From positions 186,001 through 250,000 of the forward strand of contig NZ_JAIVKK010000002.1 of assembly GCF_020524005.1 (NCBI RefSeq): a stretch of DNA of 64,000 bases. The letters are read 5' to 3'. Each line of letters opens with the position of its first letter. The stretch's first letter is position 1. Source of the stretch: Microbulbifer aggregans. GTDB lineage: Bacteria > Pseudomonadota > Gammaproteobacteria > Pseudomonadales > Cellvibrionaceae. Position numbers and translations under genes: made by a program. Positions 45,766-56,113 of this stretch are shown in pieces. Under the pieces are notes generated by a model. The model was given only the letters and a program-made list of their open reading frames with translations, made no database searches and was not told where the DNA came from.

Positions 45766-47659
45766 GGGCAACAGCCTCCTGTGACGGATTCAGGTTCAGC
45801 GGCGGATGCCAGGCGGTTTCCTCAAGCGGACGCGATATCCACTCGGCAAAGACTTCCCGTGCTACCGGCGCCGCCACCAGACCTCCGCCCTCGCCGTTTT
45901 CCACCAGTACCGATACCGCAATCTGCGGGTCATCGACAGGGGCAAAGGCAACAAACAGGGCGTGGTCCCGATGGCGTTCTTTCAGCGCGTCCGAGTCATA
46001 ACGCTCGCCCTGCGCGATCCCCACCACCTGTGCAGTACCGGATTTACCGGCCACTTTGAAATCAAGCCCGGCGCCAGCTCTTTTACCGGTACCGTGTGCG
46101 CTGTACACCACGGCCTCCATCCCCTTGAACACCAGGTCCCAGTACTCGGGCTTGGCTTCCACGTGGTGCAGCACTTCCGGCGGCTGCTCGACCCCATCCA
46201 CGGCCATTACTACCTGGGGCCGAAAGTGACTGCCTCGATTAGCGATAGTGGCAGTCATTACGGCCAGTTGCAGCGGCGTGGCCAGCACAAAGCCCTGTCC
46301 GAGTACCGCATTGAGACTGTCCCCCGGGAACCATGGGGTTCCGCGCGCTCCTCGCTTCCAGTCCCGGGACGGAAACAGGCCCGGGCGCTCTACCGGCAAG
46401 TCGATACCGGTCTTTTCGCCGAGGCCAAAACGGGTGGCGAAATCGTGCATGCCGTCAATATTCCAGCGCGAAGCCATATCCCAGAAGTACACGTCACAGC
46501 TCTGTGCCAACCCCTGGATCAGATCCACATGCTTGCCGTGCCCCCAGCGCTTCCAGTCGCGGTAGATCCGTTTGTCGTTGGGCAGTTTGAAAAAACCAGG
46601 ATCGGCGACCTTGGTTTCGGCAGAAATCACTCCGGCAGCGAGCCCACCCAGCCCCATCATCGGTTTCAGGGTCGAGCCCGGCGGGTACTGCCCCTGCAGG
46701 GCTCGGTTGAAAAGAGGGACATCAAGCGAGTCGCTCAACGCCCGATAATCGCTAAAACTGATACCGGTAACAAACAGGTTGGGGTCAAATGCGGGCTTGC
46801 TGACAAACGCCAGGACGCCGCCGGTTTTGACGTCGATGGCGACCACGGAGCCACGCCGATCCCCCAACGCATCGGTTGCCACCTGCTGCAGGCGTGTATC
46901 CAGGTGCAGGGTCAGCTCGGCGCCCGGCTTGGGATCGTGCCGCTCCAGAACCTTCAGCACCCGGCCGCGGGCATTGGTTTCGACATTTTCGTCGCCGACC
47001 TCTCCCAACAACAGGTTTTCATAGGAGCGCTCCAGCCCCACCTTGCCGATACTGAGGGTCCCACGATAGCGGCGTACATCTTCCTCGGTGAACTGTTGCA
47101 GTTCACGGTCATTGATCCGCCCCACGTATCCCACACTGTGGGCAAACAGATCGCCTTTGGGGTAATAGCGCACCAGCTCCGCCTCCACGGATACGCCGGG
47201 CATGCGGTATTCATTCACGCTGATGCGCGCAATTTCCTCTTCGCTCAGCCGGTAGCGCAGCGGCACAGGCTCAAACGGGCGACGGCGCGGGAGGCGACGG
47301 TTGAATTTATCGATATCACTGTCTTCGATCTCCACCAGCTGACCGAGCAGTTCGAGGGTTTCATCCAGGTTTTTGACCCGCTCGCGGACGATGGACAGGG
47401 TGTAACTGGGGCGGTTGTCCGCCAGTAGCTCACCGTTGCGGTCGTAGATGAGACCGCGAGTTGGGGGGACCGGGCGCACCTGAATACGGTTCTGGTCTGA
47501 CTGCGTGCGGTAGTTTTCGTAGTTCACTACCTGCAGGTTATAGAAGCGCGCCACCAGCACGCCCATCAGTACCACCACCCCGAGAATCGCCACCAGCATA
47601 CGATTGCGGAACAGCCGCTGCTCGGTATGGTGGTCTTTAAAGCGCAAGTTCTCGGACAT
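45758..47659 (-). CDS. mrdA: Penicillin-binding protein 2 (elongation transpeptidase)
   Basis: A 633-residue class-B PBP with one N-terminal membrane helix (about 21-40), a pedestal domain beginning near RPVPPTRGLIYDRNGELLADN, and a transpeptidase domain. The active-site Ser is Ser329 (YPPGSTLKPM, E. coli Ser330), then SCD and KSGTAQ. It cross-links the side wall together with RodA. The 266-base gap upstream, with no gene, may hold a promoter for the mrdA-rodA part of the cluster. Confidence 0.96.
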   Translation of the reverse strand: MSENLRFKDHHTEQRLFRNRMLVAILGVVVLMGVLVARFYNLQVVNYENYRTQSDQNRIQVRPVPPTRGLIYDRNGELLADNRPSYTLSIVRERVKNLDETLELLGQLVEIEDSDIDKFNRRLPRRRPFEPVPLRYRLSEEEIARISVNEYRMPGVSVEAELVRYYPKGDLFAHSVGYVGRINDRELQQFTEEDVRRYRGTLSIGKVGLERSYENLLLGEVGDENVETNARGRVLKVLERHDPKPGAELTLHLDTRLQQVATDALGDRRGSVVAIDVKTGGVLAFVSKPAFDPNLFVTGISFSDYRALSDSLDVPLFNRALQGQYPPGSTLKPMMGLGGLAAGVISAETKVADPGFFKLPNDKRIYRDWKRWGHGKHVDLIQGLAQSCDVYFWDMASRWNIDGMHDFATRFGLGEKTGIDLPVERPGLFPSRDWKRGARGTPWFPGDSLNAVLGQGFVLATPLQLAVMTATIANRGSHFRPQVVMAVDGVEQPPEVLHHVEAKPEYWDLVFKGMEAVVYSAHGTGKRAGAGLDFKVAGKSGTAQVVGIAQGERYDSDALKERHRDHALFVAFAPVDDPQIAVSVLVENGEGGGLVAAPVAREVFAEWISRPLEETAWHPPLNLNPSQEAVARG

Positions 47660-47925
47660 GAATTCGGTTCGGGCGATGATCAGGTTTTAGATTTCGGCGG
47701 CGGATGTGTCAGTCACATCGTTCGTGGCGTAAAAATAACCACGAAGTGTACACAAGTTTGCGGCGCTAAGGAGTACCTCAATACAGTCAATCCCGCGACG
47801 GGCTCGGCAATTTCGCAAACAAACGTGAATTGCCCGCCGATTGCCGACAGCAAGTTAGCCGCTGCCGCGATTCTGACACGCAGTCGCTTAAAGAGTTCTG
47901 GGAAATTTGCCGGCTGACGCAGGCA

Positions 47926-48402
47926 CTATTTATGGTATGGGTGCCCTGCCAGCAACGTCCACGCGCGATAGAGCTGCTCCGCCAGCAGTACCCGCACCAG
48001 GGGGTGCGGCATGGTCAGTGCGGACAGGGACCAGCGCTGACTGGCGCGATTCAGGCAATCCGGTGCCAGGCCATCCGGCCCACCAATCAACAGGCTGACG
48101 TTGTCTCCGGACATCTGCCACCCGGCCAACTCGCTTGAAAGCTGCTCGGTACTCCAGGACTTCCCTTTCACATCCAGGGCGACCACATGATCCCGCGGCC
48201 CGAGGGCCGCGAGCATGGCTTCACCTTCTTTCTGGCGGGCTTTTTCCACCAGCGCGGCGGAGTTTTTCTGGCCGCGATTCCCCAGGGGGATTTCGACCAT
48301 TTCAAGCGTCAGCTCCCGCGGCAGGCGTTTGGCATACTCATGATACCCCTCCTGTACCCAGGATGGCATCTTGCCGCCAGCGGCGAGTATTCGGATTTTC
48401 AT
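47926..48402 (-). CDS. rlmH: 23S rRNA pseudouridine-1915 N3-methyltransferase
   Basis: A 158-residue SPOUT methyltransferase (E. coli 155). It starts [20 protein letters not shown]; the knot region carries [29 protein letters not shown] and the C-terminal [23 protein letters not shown] 48402 is preceded by AGGTG. An upstream opening to 48468 overlaps rsfS and is not used. Confidence 0.96.
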   Translation of the reverse strand: MKIRILAAGGKMPSWVQEGYHEYAKRLPRELTLEMVEIPLGNRGQKNSAALVEKARQKEGEAMLAALGPRDHVVALDVKGKSWSTEQLSSELAGWQMSGDNVSLLIGGPDGLAPDCLNRASQRWSLSALTMPHPLVRVLLAEQLYRAWTLLAGHPYHK

Positions 48403-48430
48403 CGGCGCACCTGGATCCGGTTCAACACGT

Positions 48431-48793
48431 TCAGTCCTGGTGTGGATCGCTGCCGTCCGCGTTTTCACGGGTATTCGGGGTCATGGACCAGAGTTTTTCC
48501 AGGTCGTAGAAAGTGCGTATCTGAGCCTGCATCACGTGTACAACGACGTCACCGTAATCCACCAGTACCCATTCGCCGGTATCCATACCTTCGACACCGA
48601 TGGGACGGATACCAGCCTCTTTGCCGTCTTCCACGACATTGTTCGCCAGGGATTTCACCTGTCGGTTGGAAGTACCAGTGCAGATAATGAGGGTTTCCAT
48701 CACATCGCTCATTTCAGCGACATCCAGGGAAACAATGTCCTGTCCCTTCAGGTCTTCCAGTGCGTTTACGGCAATTTCTTTAATATCAGTCAT
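48431..48793 (-). CDS. rsfS: Ribosomal silencing factor RsfS
   Basis: A 120-residue protein with the Iojap domain: [15 protein letters not shown], the conserved [33 protein letters not shown] and FYDLEKLW. It binds L14 and stops subunit joining in starvation. It lies between nadD (33-base gap) and rlmH (28-base gap), the usual order. Confidence 0.96.
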   Translation of the reverse strand: MTDIKEIAVNALEDLKGQDIVSLDVAEMSDVMETLIICTGTSNRQVKSLANNVVEDGKEAGIRPIGVEGMDTGEWVLVDYGDVVVHVMQAQIRTFYDLEKLWSMTPNTRENADGSDPHQD

Positions 48794-48826
48794 AACACCT
48801 TGATCCGGGCCATACAGGCCCGCTAG

Positions 48827-49474
48827 TTAACTCCGGTAGAGTCGATGAGTTTCAATGTAGTCGAGTACACGTTCTGGCAGCAGGTAGCGCGGCGAGCGCC
48901 CGCTGCGAATCAGATCGCGTACCCCGGTAGCGGAGATCGGCAGCAAAGTCTGCTCCCGGATCAGTATCCGCCCGGCAGGCTCGCAGGCGAGCTCCGCCAT
49001 GTCACCGCGATGCTGCGCCACCAGCTCGGCTACTTCCCCTTCACGGGGAATCTGCCAGCCAGGGCGTGTGACCACGACCAGATGGGCGAGGGTCAGCAGC
49101 TTTTCCCAGCGGTGCCAGCCCGGCAAGCCGAGCAGGGAGTCCAGTCCCATACAGAAACTGAGCGATACCTTATCGCCCAGTTCACTGCGTAATTCTTCCA
49201 GGGTATCCACGGTATAGGTGGCCCCTTCCCGTCGCAGCTCCCGGTCATCGAGAATCAGCTCCGGACAGTTTTCCAGTGCCAGCGCCAGCATGTCGTGGCG
49301 GTCAGTCGCACTGACTTCGGGTTCGCCCCGGTGTGCTGGCTGGTGTGCCGGCAACAGGCGCATCTCGTCGAACCCGAGCAATTCCTTCAGCTCCAGCGCC
49401 ATGCGCAGGTGCCCGAAGTGCACCGGGTTGAAGGTGCCGCCGAACAGGGCGATGGTTTTCAGTTTCTCAGCCAC
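48827..49474 (-). CDS. nadD: Nicotinate-nucleotide adenylyltransferase
   Basis: A 215-residue enzyme of NAD synthesis. The nucleotidyl-transferase motifs are GGTFNPVHFGHLRMA at the N-terminus and ISATGVRDLIRSG near the C-terminus. Start is GTG 49474, with AGAGGGG ahead. The 288-base gap to proA upstream holds one of the structured repeat elements, so read-through from proA is not certain. Confidence 0.95.
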   Translation of the reverse strand: MAEKLKTIALFGGTFNPVHFGHLRMALELKELLGFDEMRLLPAHQPAHRGEPEVSATDRHDMLALALENCPELILDDRELRREGATYTVDTLEELRSELGDKVSLSFCMGLDSLLGLPGWHRWEKLLTLAHLVVVTRPGWQIPREGEVAELVAQHRGDMAELACEPAGRILIREQTLLPISATGVRDLIRSGRSPRYLLPERVLDYIETHRLYRS

Positions 49475-49600
49475 TTGCCCCTCTGTTCTGTTGGGTCTGA
49501 AGCAAGGATTGTGGCGTTACCACGTCCAGGGGGCGTTTGCGTCAAATTTCACCACCCCGATTCATTTCAAGTTAACGACCACTACATAACTTTCCGCGAA

Positions 49601-49720
49601 GGTACTGATACCGGGTGCGGCCTTGTGAGACCGTCTGCGGCCAGGACGGCCGCAGCCGAGCCCCCATGGATGGGTTTACGGCGTGTCTCACAAGGCCGCA
49701 CCCGGTAGCAGTACCGCCAC
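49601..49720 (-). repeat. Structured inverted-repeat element, copy A
   Basis: On the minus strand, GTGGCGG leads into a 31-base outer arm pairing with its partner at 30 of 31 positions (49601-49631 with 49685-49715). Inside lie junction ACGCCGTAAA, hairpin CCC-ATCCAT-GGG, then hairpin CTGCGGCC-GTCCT-GGCCGCAG. The layout and loops match copies B and C while the stems differ in sequence. It sits in the proA-nadD gap. Confidence 0.8.
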
Positions 49721-49762
49721 CAAATTCCATAAAAACCAATTTCTAGTGTCGCCAAAAATCCG

Positions 49763-51064
49763 TTACTCGCGGATCTGCCCGTCCCCAAACACAATCCACT
49801 TCTGGGAAGTCAGCCCTTCCAGCCCCACCGGGCCGCGGGCGTGAATCTTGTCAGTACTGATGCCGATCTCGGCGCCCAGCCCGTACTCAAAACCGTCCGC
49901 AAAGCGGGTTGAGGCATTCACCATTACCGAGCTGGAATCCACCTCGGCAAGGAAGCGCCGCGCACGGGTGTAGTCTTCGGTCACGATGGACTCGGTATGC
50001 CCGGAGCTGTACTGGGCAATGTGATCCATCGCCGCATCCATATCCGCCACGACGCGGATAGACAGCACCGGCGCCAGGTATTCAGTGGCCCAGTCTTCCT
50101 CGCTGGCCTCCAGTGCCTGGGGCAGGATTTCCCGGGTCCGGTCACAGCCACGCAGTTCCACACCTTTTTCAGCATAGGCCGCGGCCAGTTTCGGCAAGAA
50201 TTCCGCAGCCACGGCTTCTGCCACCAGCAGAGTCTCCATCGCATTGCACACGCCATAGCGGTGGGTTTTGGCATTCAGCGCAATTTCAAACGCTTTTTTC
50301 GGGTCTGCGCGGTCATCCAGATACACATGGCAGATACCGTCCAGATGCTTGATTACCGGCACCCGTGCCTCACGGCTGATGCGCTCGATCAATCCCTTAC
50401 CGCCGCGCGGCACGATCACATCCACGTATTCCGGCATCGCAATCAGCGCGCCGACCGCAGCGCGGTCTGTAGTGTCCACCACCTGTACAGCGGTTTCCGG
50501 CAAACCGGCTTTTTTCAGGCCCGACGCAATGCACGCGGCAATGGCGCCATTGGAATGCAGTGCTTCACTCCCGCCGCGCAAAATCGTTGCATTGCCCGAC
50601 TTCAGGCACAGGCTGGCGGCGTCGATCGTCACATTCGGGCGCGACTCGTAAATAATGCCGATGACACCGAGTGGCACCCGCATCTTGCCCAGCTGGATAC
50701 CGCTCGGTCGGTATTTGAGATCGGAGATCTCGCCCACCGGGTCGGGGAGTTCTGCTATCTGGTTCAGACCTTCGATCATGCCATCGATGCGCGCATCGTT
50801 GAGCTCCAGTCGATCCAGCAATGCCGCATCCAGGCCGTTGTCACGACCGTTCTGCATGTCTTTGGCATTGGCCGCCGCCAGTTCCGCACGGCGGGCATCC
50901 AACTCCTCAGCGATAGCTTTCAGAGCCCGGTTCTTGGTTCCGGTGTCAGCCCTTGCCATCAGCCGTGCAGCGGCGCGCGCGGCGCGGCCCATTTCCTGCA
51001 CTCTGGCGATGGTGTTCTCTGCGTCCACATCCTGATTGGTGGCGGTTGCACTGATGCTGCTCAC
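49763..51064 (-). CDS. proA: Gamma-glutamyl phosphate reductase
   Basis: A 433-residue enzyme of proline synthesis that reduces glutamyl-5-phosphate. Motifs: [20 protein letters not shown], the GG region [19 protein letters not shown] and the catalytic Cys in [13 protein letters not shown]. Start is GTG 51064 with AAGGAGAGAG spaced ahead; the open frame continues to 51220 but those codons are not family-like. Position ahead of nadD is as in Pseudomonas. Confidence 0.96.
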   Translation of the reverse strand: MSSISATATNQDVDAENTIARVQEMGRAARAAARLMARADTGTKNRALKAIAEELDARRAELAAANAKDMQNGRDNGLDAALLDRLELNDARIDGMIEGLNQIAELPDPVGEISDLKYRPSGIQLGKMRVPLGVIGIIYESRPNVTIDAASLCLKSGNATILRGGSEALHSNGAIAACIASGLKKAGLPETAVQVVDTTDRAAVGALIAMPEYVDVIVPRGGKGLIERISREARVPVIKHLDGICHVYLDDRADPKKAFEIALNAKTHRYGVCNAMETLLVAEAVAAEFLPKLAAAYAEKGVELRGCDRTREILPQALEASEEDWATEYLAPVLSIRVVADMDAAMDHIAQYSSGHTESIVTEDYTRARRFLAEVDSSSVMVNASTRFADGFEYGLGAEIGISTDKIHARGPVGLEGLTSQKWIVFGDGQIRE

Positions 51065-51146
51065 GAACTCTCTCCTTGAAAACCCTTGGCGGTCAGCCGA
51101 AATTTCGGGCCGCGCAGTATACATTAACCCAGCGTGGAGATTGCCT

Positions 51147-53789
51147 CTATTGAGCAGAATTTCGCCCATGGACAGCGAGCTTTTGATGCAAATAGGCAAT
51201 TCCCAGCAACGCCAGCCCAAGGCCCATGAATGAAGCCACCCGAAGCAGTCCTTCCAGCCCGGACATATCCACCAGGAACAGCTTCACGATGACCAGTGCC
51301 AGCACCGCCATGCCACCCTGGTAACAGCTGCGCCAACCGCGCCAGCTGCCGAGCAGAATGGCCCCCACCGCCAACAGCAACCATACCGCCGAGTAGGTAT
51401 ACAACTCGCCGGTTTCCGCGGGCTGGCTGATGCGGATATTGCCCTGCCACAAGTGTCGAACTTCGAGCGACACCCAGATAAACCCGGCCGCCGCTGCGAC
51501 CAGCGCGGCTGCACTGCGCATCGCCGGCAGGTAATAGCGGCTGGCAAGGAATGCCAGCAGTGCAGGCCCGGCAAATGCCGGCAACAGCAGATTCCACAGC
51601 GGTCGCTCACCAACAGACCGCCACGCCCAGCCGTCACTGTCAGCCACTGACACCAGCATACGCAGATAGGTCGCCAGCGCGACAAACATCAGCACCCGGC
51701 CATAACCATCGTACCAGCGGGCAAAGCTGCCGCTGACCAGGCTTTTGCGGTAATAAACCATCCCCAGCCCGGCAAAGAGCCAGACATTCACCACCGCCTC
51801 TTTAAAGCTGAATTCGGCAGCAAACGCATTGCCGCCGTACAACCAGTACCGGCACTCGGCCCACAGGGCCAAAACCAGCAAGTGCAAAGCCGTAGCTTCC
51901 GCCCAGCGCCCCAGATTGGCGTACGCCGGACCGGCGTTGTGCAACAGCAAGCGCGCAGCCAGCCATGCACACAGGGCGGAGCCACCGTAAGTCCACAGCG
52001 ACCAGTGTGTTCCGGGCGCGTAGGCAAGCAACCAGGGGTTCAGGGAAAGCCGAATCACCACCAGCAGCAACACACCTTTCAGTAGCCAGCCCAGCCCCGG
52101 CACCTCGAAGCGGCGAATTATCCACGCCAGCGATACCGCCTGCGCCGCCAGCGCCAGGGTCAGGCTCGCCTGCGCCAGCCACAGGCAGGCGGCCACGCTA
52201 TAGCCGAAATGGCCTGCCGCGAACAGCCACACCACTGCGGCCTTCGGCCAGGATTTACCCGCGCCGAGGCTACCCAGGTACAGGTAAACGGCCCCCAGGA
52301 TGGCCGCCAGAAGAACCCACACATACTGCGCGAGGTAGCTTCCGGCGAGCAGATAGCCGACAACCAGACATAACAGTGGCGCCAGTACCGCCAGTGACGC
52401 CCACCAGTATCGCGCCATCCCACTGCGCAAATTGACCAGCGACAGCGCAGAAAACAGGGCCGCCGTAGCCAACAGGTACATCAGGAAACCACCCTGCTGC
52501 CCGGCTGGCCAGGGCAGCAACTGGAGCGAACTGCCGACCTGCCCGGGATCTGGCGCCGCCGAAACCAGCCGGGTCACCAACCACACCGCACACTGTCCCA
52601 ATAGCAGGGCCCACGGCAGCGGCGCCAATGTCGAACGCTCACGCGCACCGAGCAGCAAAACCAGTGCCAGCGGGCTCCACTGCCAAAACGCATCGGAGGA
52701 AAAGCCCTGCTGCAGGATCGACAGACATTGCGCGGCCACCAGCGCCAGCAGACTCGGCAGCAATAATGCCTCCCGCGCCACTGCCGATTTTTCATCTGAG
52801 CTAAACCGAACGCCTTTGCGCAATAACCAGTCTCCGGGAATCACCGCCAACAACAGGTAAGCGAGCGTCGCCAGGTAGGGCCCCCGCCAGCCGTCAGCCT
52901 GGTGACCGAGCAGGGACACCAGCCACCAGCCCAACGCACCGGCCAGCAACCCCAGCCACAACCAGCTCCGGTAAACGTGGCGCAACAGCAGTAATACGGA
53001 AACAGAGATGATCAGCGCATACACCATCGCCGCCAGCACATTGCCACTGCCCGTAGAAACCAGCACAGGCACGGAATAGGCCCCGATCATCCCGATTGCG
53101 GCCAGTACCGGCCCATGCAGGCGCGCCATCCACATGGTGACGGTAGCGACAACCGCCAGCAGCGCAAAGGCGAGCCCGGGAGCAAACAAGTGATAGAGAT
53201 GCACCGCAGATAGAATGGCGGCAAAAGCCGTGATCGCACCGCCCCCAGCCAGCGCGGCAAATGCGGGATGACTGCCGCCAGTTTTGCGGCGCAGGAATTC
53301 CGAGAATAGATACAGCGCACCTGCGGTCACAAGCCCCAGAGCAACCCGCACTCGCGGTCCCAGCAGCCCCTGCTCAATGCCATAGCGGGCCAGAAATATC
53401 CCGGCCAGTGCCACACAGGCCCCGCCGAGCCATACCATCCAGTTTTCCTGGATGCGCGACCAGAGCGGAAATGAGGCTTTCTTCGGGTGATCCCCAGCCA
53501 CCGGAGCACGTTGCGGTACGGCTTCCGGTTTGATTGATGGCCCCGGCTCAGTATCCAGTGCCGGGGGAACCGCCGCCTCTCTGTGAACGGCAGTGACCTC
53601 CGGCCTCTCAACCGAACTGGCTCGCTGCGGAGCCTGGTACTCAGGCGTACCAGCACCCGCCAGGTCGCCGCGCAATTGATGCAGCTCCGCGCGCAGACGC
53701 CGCACCTCAAAATAAGACACCAGCCCCAACAGCGACCCGCTGATCATCAGGAGCAGCACCAGCAATCCGAAAAAAACAAAACCGTCCAT
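51147..53789 (-). CDS. DUF2339 polytopic membrane protein
   Basis: An 880-residue protein with more than 20 hydrophobic segments. After a first membrane helix (about 4-27) come a coiled stretch [16 protein letters not shown] and a Pro/Ala-rich linker, then the DUF2339 start [21 protein letters not shown]. The rest is helices with short loops ([32 protein letters not shown]). Its function is unknown; long hydrophobic proteins of this family have been guessed to act in envelope or lipid matters. AGGGATTTC precedes the ATG. It is 82 bases ahead of proA on the same strand. Confidence 0.88.
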   Translation of the reverse strand: MDGFVFFGLLVLLLMISGSLLGLVSYFEVRRLRAELHQLRGDLAGAGTPEYQAPQRASSVERPEVTAVHREAAVPPALDTEPGPSIKPEAVPQRAPVAGDHPKKASFPLWSRIQENWMVWLGGACVALAGIFLARYGIEQGLLGPRVRVALGLVTAGALYLFSEFLRRKTGGSHPAFAALAGGGAITAFAAILSAVHLYHLFAPGLAFALLAVVATVTMWMARLHGPVLAAIGMIGAYSVPVLVSTGSGNVLAAMVYALIISVSVLLLLRHVYRSWLWLGLLAGALGWWLVSLLGHQADGWRGPYLATLAYLLLAVIPGDWLLRKGVRFSSDEKSAVAREALLLPSLLALVAAQCLSILQQGFSSDAFWQWSPLALVLLLGARERSTLAPLPWALLLGQCAVWLVTRLVSAAPDPGQVGSSLQLLPWPAGQQGGFLMYLLATAALFSALSLVNLRSGMARYWWASLAVLAPLLCLVVGYLLAGSYLAQYVWVLLAAILGAVYLYLGSLGAGKSWPKAAVVWLFAAGHFGYSVAACLWLAQASLTLALAAQAVSLAWIIRRFEVPGLGWLLKGVLLLVVIRLSLNPWLLAYAPGTHWSLWTYGGSALCAWLAARLLLHNAGPAYANLGRWAEATALHLLVLALWAECRYWLYGGNAFAAEFSFKEAVVNVWLFAGLGMVYYRKSLVSGSFARWYDGYGRVLMFVALATYLRMLVSVADSDGWAWRSVGERPLWNLLLPAFAGPALLAFLASRYYLPAMRSAAALVAAAAGFIWVSLEVRHLWQGNIRISQPAETGELYTYSAVWLLLAVGAILLGSWRGWRSCYQGGMAVLALVIVKLFLVDMSGLEGLLRVASFMGLGLALLGIAYLHQKLAVHGRNSAQ

Positions 53790-53897
53790 GAAATCCCTGT
53801 TAATGCACGCTGCTCATACCTGCAGCTCAATACCCGCTACCATCGAGATGGAACGGCAACTCCCAATTGCGCAGAATCGATGTCCTGATTCCGCGAA

Positions 53898-54494
53898 TTA
53901 TTCTTTGGCCCAGCGGTCCAGATTGTGCGCAATATGCGCCAGGCGCTCGAGCGGATCCTGGTTGGCCAGCAGTTCGATTCGCGCCGCGTCCTCCAGCGGC
54001 AGCAACTGCGCCAGCTGCCAGGACAGAGCCTCGGCAGAGTCCACTGGCGCAAACTTCAACGCCAGCATCGCAGCGTGCTGCTTCAACTCATTCAATACTG
54101 CCAGCAAGCCGTCACAATGCTCCGGTATCGGATGAGTGGCTTCTTGATCGAGCCACTCCACCTCCGCCATACGCAGACCGTCCTCTTCCACAAAAGTATC
54201 CAGAATGCGAAAGCGTGACTCCCCTGCCACATCAATATGCAGCAGCCCTTCCTCGCCCTGGCTCCAGTCGACGATGCGCGTATACAGGCCCAGCGGCCAC
54301 ACTTCAGCCGGCCCCACCTCGCGACCACTGCGGATCAACGCCACGCCAAACCCGGTATCCGATTTAAGTGATTCCGTCACCAGGCGCAGGTAGCGCTGCT
54401 CGAAAATACGCAATGGCAGTGTTACGCCGGGGAACAGCGCCATATTCAGGGGAAAAAGCGGAATAAGAGACAAAATAACGATCCAACCATGCAC
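53898..54494 (-). CDS. Lon-substrate-binding-domain protein (LonSB-like)
   Basis: A 198-residue protein containing only the N-terminal domain of Lon protease: IPLFPLNMALFPGVTLPLRIFEQRYLRLV, then GFGVALIRSGREVG and a helical C-terminal half ending LAHIAHNLDRWAKE. There is no ATPase or protease part. Such single-domain proteins are widespread and of uncertain role. The start is uncertain: ATG 54494 has no clear ribosome binding site, and TTG 54473 would begin at SLIPLFPL. Confidence 0.85.
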   Translation of the reverse strand: MHGWIVILSLIPLFPLNMALFPGVTLPLRIFEQRYLRLVTESLKSDTGFGVALIRSGREVGPAEVWPLGLYTRIVDWSQGEEGLLHIDVAGESRFRILDTFVEEDGLRMAEVEWLDQEATHPIPEHCDGLLAVLNELKQHAAMLALKFAPVDSAEALSWQLAQLLPLEDAARIELLANQDPLERLAHIAHNLDRWAKE

Positions 54495-54626
54495 GGATAA
54501 GCGACAAAGATACCATTGTGTTTACCCCGCCAAGGATAACGTCACTCCGATAAAACAAAAACTCGCGCCAGCTGTTCTAGACTTCTTAGAAATGCAGTAT
54601 GCGGATGTGCATTAAGAGGTATTGCT

Positions 54627-55526
54627 ATGCGCTGGCGTAAAGGTCGCAGAAGTTCGAATGTCGAAGACCGTCGCGGCGAGGCATCGCCCGGCGGTGGTTT
54701 GGGTGGTCTCGGCAACCTGTTGGCCATCGCGCCCTTCCTGCTGCGCAGCAAGCGGGGCTGGCTGATCCTCCTGGTTCTAGGCGCGCTCTATTATTTCGGC
54801 AGCAACATGTTTAGCGGTACCACGCATACCGGGCCACCGACCGTGGGGCCCGATGGTCAGGTACAGCCGTCGGACGCCGCCAGCGATGAACTCGCGCAAT
54901 TTGTCGCCGTGGTGCTGGCCGATACCGAAGACACCTGGGGCAAACTGTTCCAACAGGCCGGCTCTCAATACACCACCCCCAAGCTGGTGCTCTACAACGA
55001 TGCCGTGCGCTCTGCCTGCGGCCTCAGCTCCGCTGCGGTCGGCCCGTTTTACTGCCCCGGCGACCAGAGGGTATACCTCGACCTCGGCTTCCTGAACGAA
55101 CTGAAAAAACTCGGAGCGCCCGGTGACTTCGCCTTCGCCTATGTGATCGCCCACGAAGTCGGCCACCATGTCCAGAACCTGATGGGGATATCGGATAAAG
55201 TCCAGCGGGCGCGGATGCAGTCCGACAAGGTCACCTCCAACCGGCTGTCTGTGATGCTGGAATTACAGGCAGACTGCTACGCCGGCGTATGGGCGTTTTA
55301 CGCACACAGAGACCGCAATATGCTGGAGCCGGGTGATATCGAAGAGGGTTTGCGGGCCGCCGCCGCTGTCGGTGACGACCAACTGCTGCGCCGCTCCGGC
55401 CGTGCCGTTTCACCGGATGCCTTTACCCACGGCAGCGCGGAGCAGAGGGCCTACTGGTTCCAGCGCGGCTTTACCAGCGGCGACGTGAACCAGTGCAATA
55501 CTTTTGCTGCACTGTCCGGTCAATAA
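54627..55526 (+). CDS. Neutral zinc metallopeptidase, YpfJ family
   Basis: A 299-residue protein with one membrane helix (about 40-58) and a periplasmic zincin domain. The zinc motif is HEVGHH at His176, Glu177, His180, and the third ligand is probably the Glu in LELQADCYAGVWA. It has four or more Cys (SACG, YCPGDQ, DCYA, NQCN) that may form disulfides. Family members (E. coli YpfJ) are of unknown function. AAGAGG precedes the ATG, and ppiC follows after 67 bases. Confidence 0.9.
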   Translation: MRWRKGRRSSNVEDRRGEASPGGGLGGLGNLLAIAPFLLRSKRGWLILLVLGALYYFGSNMFSGTTHTGPPTVGPDGQVQPSDAASDELAQFVAVVLADTEDTWGKLFQQAGSQYTTPKLVLYNDAVRSACGLSSAAVGPFYCPGDQRVYLDLGFLNELKKLGAPGDFAFAYVIAHEVGHHVQNLMGISDKVQRARMQSDKVTSNRLSVMLELQADCYAGVWAFYAHRDRNMLEPGDIEEGLRAAAAVGDDQLLRRSGRAVSPDAFTHGSAEQRAYWFQRGFTSGDVNQCNTFAALSGQ

Positions 55527-55593
55527 ACTGGCCGTGACGCGCCTTAGCCACTAAGCTGTCGCCCACATTGATGAACTAACCAGGGAGAATCCC

Positions 55594-55875
55594 GTGCCTA
55601 GAGCAACAGCCCGACACATTCTTGTTGAGAGTGAAGCCCAGTGTGAAGATCTGAAAAAGCAGATCGAAGGCGGAGCCGATTTCGGCAAAATTGCCCAGCA
55701 ATATTCCAAGTGCCCTTCCGGCCGCAGCGGCGGCGACCTGGGCGAATTCGGCCAGGGCCAGATGGTCCCGGAATTCGACAAGGTCGTATTCGGTGGTGAG
55801 CTGAACAAAGTACACGGCCCGGTGAAAACCCAGTTCGGTTACCACCTGTTGGAAGTCACCAGCCGCACAGACTGA
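55594..55875 (+). CDS. ppiC: Parvulin-type peptidyl-prolyl isomerase
   Basis: A 93-residue single-domain parvulin with no signal peptide, so cytoplasmic as in E. coli PpiC (93 residues). Family motifs: ATARHILVESEAQCEDLKKQ, FGKIAQQYSKCPSGRSGGDLG, FGQGQMVPEFD and VKTQFGYHLLEV. Start is GTG 55594 with AGGGAGAATCCC in front. The gene is followed by a gap full of inverted repeats. Confidence 0.95.
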   Translation: MPRATARHILVESEAQCEDLKKQIEGGADFGKIAQQYSKCPSGRSGGDLGEFGQGQMVPEFDKVVFGGELNKVHGPVKTQFGYHLLEVTSRTD

Positions 55876-55918
55876 TCTCCTCCTTTTGCCAAAGCCCAAA
55901 AACCTCCAAGCAGGTCGG

Positions 55919-56022
55919 GTGGCGGCAAATCACTGCGGCTGGTCTTTCGAAACCGCTGTGAATACTTCCCTGTACGCTCTGTCGCAAACATCCCTGTTTG
56001 CGACAGTTTCGAAAGACCAGCC
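55919..56022 (+). repeat. Structured inverted-repeat element, copy C
   Basis: GTGGCGG box at 55919-55925, then a perfect 17-base-pair outer stem (55937-55953 with 56006-56022). Inside are junction CGCTGTGAA, small hairpin TAC-TTCCCT-GTA and hairpin TGTCGCAAAC-ATCCCT-GTTTGCGACA. Same layout as copies A and B, opposite orientation on the window. Confidence 0.8.
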
Positions 56023-56033
56023 CCAGCGCTTCG

Positions 56034-56113
56034 CCTTCAATTCAAACATTGGCACTCTGTCAGCATGCCCCGAGTGCGGGGTGCTTTTCGTGTGCAAAAC
56101 TTTGAATTGAAGG
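56034..56113. repeat. Long inverted repeat between copies C and B
   Basis: Perfect 13-base arms CCTTCAATTCAAA and TTTGAATTGAAGG enclose 54 bases that contain inner pairing AGCA-CCCC / GGGG-TGCT and a short TTTT/AAAA stem. Its sequence and loops do not match the three-way-junction family, so it is probably a different element. It touches copy B. Confidence 0.6.

Noticed and set aside
45806..47428. Long plus-strand open frame of about 540 codons
   Set aside because: Antisense to mrdA, which has all its catalytic motifs; the frame is a by-product of GC-rich codon use.
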